A program made the translations under genes and the position numbers. 64,000 nucleotides of DNA from Paragonimus westermani. Its lineage: Eukaryota > Platyhelminthes > Trematoda > Plagiorchiida > Troglotrematidae. Location of the stretch: the NCBI GenBank assembly GCA_008508345.1, contig QNGE01001295.1, forward strand, positions 105,636-169,635, read 5' to 3'. The notes beneath the pieces were generated by a model. That model worked only from the letters and a program-made list of their open reading frames with translations. It was not told where the DNA came from and made no database searches. This document shows, one piece after another, positions 57,251 to 64,000 of this stretch (position 1 is its first letter; each line of letters begins with the position of its first letter).

Positions 57251-57344
57251 CGGGAAAAGCTTCCACGAGTTACCAGCAGCAGTGGCCTGTTCCAGTTGCG
57301 TTCATCAAGACCCACGATCCTCCCCCATTAGCTTCCAGGTTTTG

Positions 57345-57470
57345 AGCGAGTTGAATTACACCCGTTGCCGGATGAAATATTCAGGCGGGCGCTAAGAATC
57401 TTGAGACCGAACAGCAATTAAATCAATGGCGGCTAGACGAACAGTTGTGCCATGCATGTGCTGCACACCA
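57345..57470 (+). mobile_element. Fragment of RTE-like element C-terminus
   Basis: GTTGAATTACACCCGTTGCC through ATGGCGGCTAGACGAAC parallels 51335-51425 of the + strand copy (TCGAATTCGTCTCCC ... ATGGCGGCTAGCCGAAC). The coding frame is lost. Confidence 0.5.
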
Positions 57471-59090
57471 CATTTGTGTCTACTGGACCTTAATGTCGCC
57501 CTGTAGTTATGATTACAGACTAGAGGCTAGTGCGTTGTGGTAAACTTAGATCACTTGAATTTACAGCTTAGTTGCGTCAATTACGTGATCACTATTGACT
57601 TGCTAACGTAAGCCGCCAAATGACACAATCAGCTTTTCGAGCGTCGAAAATTATTGCTGTTCTATATAGGAGAGTGAATTGTTTCGTGAACGGTGTCTAA
57701 TAAGCCACTGGCACCTACAGGAAAGATGATAAGATATGTAGCAAACCTCATCTTTATCGCAACAAAAATACCCACGAATCTCATAATACAGCAGCTCCCA
57801 AAACACGGGATGCAAAACGAAAGAGCAGACATATTTCTGGTTCAATCGAGGGTGAATCGATCATACCTGTTCACCATGGGACATGGACTGAAGCATCGAC
57901 ACTTCTTTTCGAAGTCAACAGTAGTGGGATTTTCTAACCTAACAGAGGCTTCTGATTCAGTTGCCCAATGGGACTGCTTCACGTCAATTCGCTGAAATCA
58001 CGGCATGCCATCTCTGCGCGTTCCTTGTTCCAAACGATGTTCGACCTCTCTAATATAATTCAATCACGTGATGAATGTTCTGGAGGGAACAGTCAGGGGT
58101 TTCGATGATTAGCGAATGGGGCTTCCAACAGACAATGAGCTAGCCAATGTCGACCGACCCGTATGGCACACACTGCACCTAGAAATTGCAGTACTGGCAT
58201 AAGACTGAGTTGGCCATGACCTTACTTCCGTTGTCGTTGACAGACCGCTGGAGACCTTCAACAGTCCCATCTACCCATGTAGTGTCAGCTATTCCGCGTG
58301 TAGCATTGTTGACGTCGTGTATATGAGAGCAACGAGGGTACGTCGTGTGCCTGCTAACCTTCACCGTTTGCGAAACACAGGCCTGATCCACTCGTGTGAA
58401 AGAGGGCTTTGGAAATCCATCAGCGCTTCCTGTTGAAGACGCTCCTGGACACGGCGGTGTGCCGAAGCCAACTGCGAGCATGTACACACTAAGTTGTTAG
58501 TACCTCTTCAAGAACTTTTATCGTTTTCGATTGTTTTTTCCGCACGTTTGTGCTGGTTTACCGGTCTGCCACTTCGTCGACTGCTGTCGGGACCGGTAGC
58601 AGTCCCAACCACAATGGATACAGCTCAAAGCTAAAATGTGTAGGGAGCCATATCAACTTTAAGTTGATGACTTTTTGGAAGGAGCGTGTAACTATTTGTT
58701 TGGTACTGAGCTGACAAAGTAAGCTTCATGATTTGAACCGTACTGGCGAAATCGTCCTAATCCGTAGTAACGTGAAGACTATCCATATGATTGAAGCATT
58801 GACGACAACATTCTTTTAGCTTTTAAACCAGTGATGTAACCAGGTGATGCAACAAGTACACGGAAAGCGATAACGCAGACAGAATCGTAAGTGGATAGTA
58901 CCAGTGAGTAACAACTACTCAGGTCTGAGAGCGTCACCCTTATCATGTAGTTATGCGTCGGATGTATTCAAACCAAAGAATCACCTCGAATTTCCAATGC
59001 GTTTGCTGTCGCACAACATAATACCTAGGGACACAGAGAAAGTCTGAAGATGGATGTACGCAGGTGAAATAAAAGTTTGAAGAAATGCAG
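57471..59090. other. No feature seen
   Basis: Frames of up to about 100 codons on both strands (for example + 57693-57995) without recognisable motifs or splice context. Confidence 0.45.
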
Positions 59091-59099
59091 ATGGTCAAA

Positions 59100-59200
59100 C
59101 TAATCAGATTTAGACGGGAGCAGTCACAGTAGCTGGGGCTTGATCCCATGACCGTGTAATTGGTAAAAGAGAGTTGCTGTCACAGCGCGAAGCGTGTAAG
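59100..59200 (-). other. tRNA-like remnant, minus strand
   Basis: On the minus strand GGGATCAAGCCCC (59136-59148) resembles a B box, preceded by a segment of about 40 bases that could hold an A box. A similar arrangement occurs at 62570-62665, so the two may be old copies of one SINE family. No hammerhead follows. Confidence 0.3.
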
Positions 59201-59248
59201 ACAAAAAAGTTTTGTCGTGCTCGCCAACCTACCCGTCTTTAAGATACG

Positions 59249-59443
59249 CTAGTGAACCTTGTCACTGATATTGTGACCTTCCGTTAGCAAAATGTGCATG
59301 CTTAGAAGCCGCTGATGGCCGACACTGAAACTTTTGCGCAGTGGCCAAATACCGTAACAGTATACAACTGCCCAGGTGGTTGAGCCATATAAACATGGCA
59401 AAGAGTACCTGGATTTCAGCAGACATTCCAGTACCTTTGACAC
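59249..59443 (-). pseudogene. Possible C-terminal fragment of a non-LTR element
   Basis: Minus-strand frame with WPLRKSFSV, then LLSMHILLTEGHNISDKVH. This can be laid on the ETWPLR...VFDHRCLRSI...ISN..VR region of the RTE-like element, with many differences. Weak, but the order and spacing fit. Confidence 0.35.
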
Positions 59444-59829
59444 AGATGGAACACAGTGGAACGTTTCCCACAGCTCGCCCAGAGATGAGATCGATCACAG
59501 ATGTTAACCTTACAATCAACCGTTAGAGACGGAGATGTATTTACGATCACCAAAGAGGACAACATACAAAAATGGTTGATAAATATTAACATTTTACTTC
59601 ACACATGGAAACGATGTGAATAAAAATCGTCATTCGCAGTCAAAGGCCAACGTGGAACTTGTCAGCCAACATCGTTAATGGGAACACAGGGACGCAAACA
59701 CTGATAATTAGATAGTAGAGATGTCGACAGATACATCGCTGACAATAACGGCTGTTTATGGTGGTTTAACTTTTTGCGTGATTATACTGCTAGATGGTCG
59801 ACCCTCAGGCAACCGTGGCTTCCAACCTT

Positions 59830-59970
59830 CGTATCGCATGAGTCTCGCAGTCATAACATGCGTGCTGGACAGTAACCATGCAACCCAAGTCCAGATAGTA
59901 CCCTGGGTAGTTGGATATAAAACCTACGACTGAATGACTAGTGGGTAAACGCCGTTACCACTGAACTACT
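59830..59970 (-). mobile_element. Decayed hammerhead SINE on the minus strand, copy S5
   Basis: Minus-strand A box TAGTTCAGTGGTAACGG (59968-59952) and B-box-like GGTTTTATATCC (59924-59913), then, about 60 bases on, CTGCGAGACTC and ATACGAAGG, which resemble the hammerhead core (CTGACGAGCTC, GCGAAAC) with base losses. The ribozyme is not foldable now. Confidence 0.45.
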
Positions 59971-60599
59971 GTAAGCTTAGTCAAGCTTCAGAATGGCCAT
60001 GATCATCTGTGTGCCTAAATTAACTAGTGGCAACCGAACTCGGGTGATATCAGTTAAGGACCGTTCAATCAGTGGGTCAGTAAAGCCCCAGTTATACAAT
60101 CAGGTGAAGGGTAGAAAAAACACTGCGGTGGTCAAACGATAGCATACCATTACAGCGTGAAGCAAAGATGAGATTTACTGACTCATTAAACACCTTGTTA
60201 GTGATATCAATAGCCAAATTGTGACGACCGGCTCAGAATAGCAATCAATGGTGTCCCAAAGGATAACCCAAACCCTCGGATGATTCGCCAGTTGTTTACA
60301 TCTTCGTTCACACATTAGACTCAGATGTCTATAACATGATACCACATCATCATAAATCGCTTCATATTCTAAAAGGTGCATCCTCTTCTATCAACACCAC
60401 CAAACATCCAGCAAAAATAATGAACAAAAAGTGACAGTATAGAGAAGTGGTTCGATGAAAACGAAACTACCAGGTTTCGCACTCACTGGCGCATAAGCAC
60501 GAAGTTTAGATTGCTGCACATTTAGTAGTTGGATGAGCACAAGCCACTAAAATTCCAACTATGTAAGCCTGTCACAGACACTAGACCTGTACGCAATGC

Positions 60600-61710
60600 G
60601 ACGGCTTGTGCACCCTACCGGTCTAATACATCAAACTGAGCTGAGTCATTCAGGTCAAGCAAGTCAATAAGTAGCGGCTCGATGAGCTATGGTTTCCTAG
60701 TTCTCCAGTTTGGAAGTCGGGAGAAGACTGCTCCATGTTTGTCACATTCCGTGATGCGTTGCATGGTCATCACGCGAATTTACCCAACTATTGATGGTCT
60801 CAGTAAACAATGATCGGCGTGGTGAACGCTCCGCTCGCACGCAGGGTAAGTGACTCGGCCATCGAAGGCTGTACAGCATGATTACTTAACCAAGTGATGA
60901 CGCATCCCTAACATTCCGTTATACACGCCGACGAACGGCTGTATTTCTGACGCGATCAGTCCACGTAATGTGGGCTAGCCGGCAGAAGCAAGGACGGTCA
61001 AACACGACAAGTCTGTTGAGTTTTTTGTTGCGAGAAACTCACGTTTCCGAACCACAGAACAAATCAGAAAACACAAAACACGCCCTTCCTTCTAGCGACA
61101 ACCTCACGCTTGTTCGACGCCACAGATGATGCAGGTTGGCATAGACAACTCGTGCCTCTGCTATCCTCGCTGATAGCTCATCAACAATATTACAAGGATG
61201 ACGAGATAGCGTTACTCCAGTATGTGAGACCGTCCAATCTCAAACGGACTGCTTGCAATAAAGAACGCAAGTCGGAATACCCTTGTCTTGAAGGAGCAAT
61301 TTGCATTTTGAAGATGTGAAGAGCATCTTACACAGACCAATCCCTTATCCACCTTGTCAAGTGTAGTGATCTGCGAGTCCCAGGCAGACAATACCATCCA
61401 CATACCCCACATTGGTCAAACTAGCTCCAGGAGGAAGCTCAACATCAAGCACACTGGATTCTTTAGGCATACCCTCCAAAATGTTGTTCATGACAAAAGT
61501 GAACAAGGAGGAAATCGGATACCTTTGACAAACACCACTCGAGATAGTTGTCCATAAACCCTTAACTCGTTTGCAGAGTGGGCATACAGTTCTCGTTAAG
61601 AGGGCGGTTCTACGGAACTCTACGCGCAAACAAATCGAAGCCATCCTTTAGGTCTAAAAAACCGCCGTCGGCTGCCGTAAGAGTATCGACGCTCCAGGAT
61701 CCGTCACAGG
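60600..61710 (-). pseudogene. RTE-like non-LTR element on the minus strand, 5'-truncated
   Basis: Starts within the RT: TAVFLDLKDGFDLF (catalytic motif A, near 61650), then SSGVCQRYPISSLFTFVMN (motif B, near 61545) and a YVDG segment where YADD is expected (near 61395). Further on, jumping frames: ELSARIAEARVVYANLHHLW (near 61170), GSETVSFSQQK, VFDRPCF with TDRV (near 61000) and RLPNWRTRKP (near 60715). The distance from the active-site segment to the LP-W block (about 650 bp) equals that in the + strand copy (about 625 bp), which supports one collinear copy. Changed active site and many stops: inactive. Confidence 0.78.
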
Positions 61711-61769
61711 GTAGAAACGTGACCAACGCACTCTCGACCAAAAAAACAGTTCCATTGGGAAAAGTGAGT

Positions 61770-61885
61770 AGGCCTCGCCTAGCTGGCTGGGGTTCTCGTG
61801 ATCACTCGAACCACCCACTGAAAACGCTATCCGAGATGGCAGTGTGTCGTAGTCAATGCCTCACTTGCATTCATTCCGTCTAGTC
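61770..61885 (+). mobile_element. Fragment of RTE-like element C-terminus, + strand
   Basis: Frame with VSRPRLAGWGSRDHSNHPLK, then TLSEMAVCRSQ, the C-terminal signature block. It lies next to the 5' end of the minus-strand copy (60600-61710), in the opposite orientation, so the two are separate insertions or an inverted rearrangement. Confidence 0.65.
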
Positions 61886-63200
61886 TCTTATTTTTCAATC
61901 TTCCCAGTAGCGTTTCCTCCCTCTAGGAAATTCTAAGTCACTACAGAGGTCAGCGGCCGTCCGAGCCACGGTATTTTTCTGGCCAGACTCAAGGCTGTTA
62001 CGGGGACGATGATGCTCTGTGTTCTCTTGGAAAATACCGCACCAACTCTAGTTTGGTATCATCTGCCCGCTGTCTTGTACGGGCGTTTGAACCAAAGGTG
62101 AACGCGAGCAGTTCTTCCGCTTAAGCCTGGGCGTCCAGACGGTAGCAGCCATACATAACTATTCACACTACTAGACTCCATAAGGTATCGACCATTTCCT
62201 AATGTAACCCGGGTCAATCCAATATGCTGCGTACAGCAAGGTGGACAAGCGAAAATATGCAACTACCAATCCTTTCCTTATTGTTTTGTACAAACTGACT
62301 CTCAGGCCCTAGTTTACAGCAATTACTCTGCCAATCTTACAATCGTAGTAAAACTATCTCGGTTTTTATTGTCCCTTGCTTGAGCCTAAACTGAGTTGCC
62401 GCCAGTGACTTCCGTAGTCGCACGCTGCAACAAAAAGACCAGTGAGCCTCCCTCGTTTGGACTTTAGGATTTCTGAAAAACGACGCCTCCTGAGTCTCAC
62501 AGGTTAGAAGTAACGACGATAATCACTGCAGCCAAACCACTATTCGCGCTGCCCATCCTTTACGAGACTTAACAGCCAGAGCTACCCAGCAGCCTGGGGT
62601 AGGTATCGATCCCAGTCACCGATAGATTGTAATCTCGTTAGCAATAAACTCGAGGTCGCTTGCTCGGCAAATTCTGCTAAGACAAGGTCCCGATGTTAAA
62701 TCTTCTGAAATTTGCTTGTGCTTCATTAGACTGTAATAGATCTGTCAAGGACGACGTCTGGTTGACCTCCTTAGGATGACATGCCTCTGACAGTCGTTCT
62801 GGATGAGACTGTAAATGTTCAAGTGGGGGGGGGCGCTTTATGCCGTTCGGACAACGGTAGGCGTTTGTGAAACAAGCGCAGACTGTTGTTAACCAGAGCT
62901 AATTTCATGCATCATTGCGTGTCACTGGTTTACCTAGTCCTCCAGATCAGAGGTGGTCTCAGACAAAACACAGCTGTTAGTAATAGGTGTCGTGGGTCCA
63001 TCCAGAACCGCCGTTATTTCGGTTCAGATTTAGATCCAAATCATGGTTTGGAACATCGTGTCTGCGGAGTAACGCCCCCATTAACTGCAGCCGCCAGCTG
63101 TTTAACGAGGCCAGGTTGGCAGCAAGGCATAGGTGCTTAAACTAGCACAGAATGTAATTTCATCAGTCCCAACTATAAAGACCAGAACAACCGCCAGAGA
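61886..63200. other. No gene seen
   Basis: Contains a run of nine G (near 62825) and a tRNA-like remnant at 62570-62665; otherwise nothing recognisable. The + strand frame 62886-63140 has no known motif. Confidence 0.45.
62570..62665 (-). other. tRNA-like remnant, minus strand
   Basis: On the minus strand TGGGATCGATACC (62613-62601) is close to a B box; a weak A-box-like run lies about 40 bases before it. It resembles 59100-59200. Probably a SINE relic. Confidence 0.3.
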
Positions 63201-63204
63201 TGGG

Positions 63205-64000
63205 CCTCATCATTTTCCTCATAGACAGCAATACATCAGTGGCTCACACTAATGTCGAACTGCCACACAACCATGAAGAAAAAGCAAACCGTATATAGGA
63301 AGAGAGAGGGAGAAAAGAAGGGGACGGGAAGGGACCTAACTATCGGGAATAACTAAGTCTATATTCCAACATGCAACATCAAGGTGCCTACACCCTGCAA
63401 ACAACCGACCTGCAAGCGAGAGTAAAGCGTCATCAACAAGACAGCTTCCTTAGAGTTTTCACTGCCCCGCGTAATTAAATGCACTCACTTCACAGACAAC
63501 TCGGACAAACAACGACAAAATATACGCCAATGAGCTCGATTAGCCACCATCACACCTGAAGTCTCCAGCCACCGACTCTGTGAGTCGCGAGAGCCCCAGC
63601 CCGGCAGACGAACTGGATCTACAGTGGCCAACCCCTTGATGAACGACTTCATTTTCCTACGCCTTACACCAGTCGGTCGCAGTGTTAGCGAGCAGTGCTT
63701 GGTGCGGTAGATGACTAGCTGGCATTCTTGATACATGACCTAACCATCTAAACATGTCCAAACGTAGGGACTGAACAAAAGAACTCGTTTGGCAATCACT
63801 ACCAAACACCCACTTTCTAACCTCTTCGTTACTTACACGCTGGTGACACCTGACACGAACGACTGACCGCAGACATCGGTGGTCAAATACTTGAAGACGG
63901 TTCACGTCTTCTACCCTGAGCGGCCATGTTTCGCTGCCGTAAAGTAATACAACCCTCACCGTTGTCTTATAAACGAGATCTTCAAGCTTCAGAGAAATAC
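63205..64000 (-). mobile_element. RTE-like non-LTR element on the minus strand, running off the window
   Basis: Coding end 63959-63485: VVLLYGSETWPLRVEDVNRL, VFDHRCLRSVVRV, then RWLGHVSRMP, HQALLANTATDWCK, and (after a frame change near 63660) RLPGWGSRDSQSRWLETSG. The 3' UTR (63480 to about 63205) is the reverse complement of 51470-51745 with few changes and ends in a CATCATTTTCC-type tail. It is better preserved than the copies at 49600-51750 and 60600-61710. The RT itself would lie beyond 64000. Confidence 0.88.
63485..63959 (-). pseudogene. C-terminal region of the RTE-like element (two frames)
   Basis: The frame 63959-63657 carries the ETWPLR and FDHRCLRS blocks; the frame 63736-63485 carries the LPGWGSRD and WLE blocks. 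They overlap in different phases, so one frame change separates them. In related elements both are in one frame. Confidence 0.82.

Larger units (their letters stand above)
52565..57340. other. About 4.8 kb; only repeat R copy 4 recognised
   Basis: This should be the next ribophorin I intron (or hold further 5' exons) on the minus strand, but I found no frame matching the known upstream blocks of the family. A + strand frame at 55251-55442 (RFTKAFIGQTNGESNAEIAE) and its minus-strand counterpart 55166-55423 look somewhat protein-like without a family; overlapping frames at 55554-56240 do not resolve. Confidence 0.4.

Noticed and set aside
1..64000. CRISPR arrays, bacterial operons, rRNA or functional tRNA genes
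   Set aside because: No direct repeat-spacer pattern, no prokaryotic gene structure, and only decayed tRNA-like sequences were seen.

Overview
This window looks like repeat-rich nuclear DNA from a flatworm, most likely a digenean fluke with a large genome. The evidence is indirect. Only one host gene is recognisable, and it is split into short exons by introns of about 3 to 5 kb. Almost everything else that can be named is a decayed retroelement of the kinds common in fluke genomes (Ty3/gypsy elements of at least three lineages, two groups of non-LTR elements, and a tRNA-derived SINE carrying a hammerhead ribozyme). There are no bacterial operons, CRISPR arrays, rRNA genes or convincing functional tRNA genes.

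Layout. 1-338 is the 3' end of a non-LTR element with a (TAG)15 tail. 339-9500 is a decayed CR1/Jockey-like non-LTR element on the + strand. It is split at 2724-7463 by a minus-strand Mag-like Ty3/gypsy element with both LTRs and a 5-bp target duplication. 9500-13590 holds an unrecognised coding-like stretch (10370-11000), a SINE with a hammerhead (11815-12095) and a minus-strand gypsy RNase H/integrase relic. 13930-18660 is a second CR1-like copy; it still shows the uninterrupted form of the site the gypsy element hit in copy 1, and carries its own insert of about 690 bp. 18661-24650 is featureless to my eye. 24650-26230 is a + strand gypsy pol relic of another lineage. 26470-26745 is the best SINE copy, with a hammerhead that matches the consensus at every core position. 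26750-34825 is again featureless. 34826-36499 and 36501-38174 are the same 1,674 bases repeated head to tail with a single N between them, which is most simply an assembly error.

The only host gene I can name is the 3' half of ribophorin I (RPN1, an oligosaccharyltransferase subunit). Four minus-strand exons (52326-52564, 49164-49283, 43950-44195, 39493-39675) have good splice sites and compatible phases, and together encode the end of the lumenal domain, the membrane span and the cytosolic tail through the stop codon. Its introns are full of repeat pieces: an RTE-like non-LTR copy (49600-51750), smaller non-LTR fragments, a SINE remnant and two copies (or more) of an unclassified dispersed repeat. 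I could not find the upstream exons. From 57 kb to the end there are further non-LTR fragments, including a minus-strand copy at 60600-61710 and another that runs off the window at 63205-64000.

I do not see a new multi-gene system. The most interesting element is the ribozyme-bearing SINE: five copies in graded states of decay, one with an apparently intact hammerhead. This class is known from schistosomes (the Sm-alpha elements), so the general principle is not new, but this family and its ribozyme variant deserve a check.
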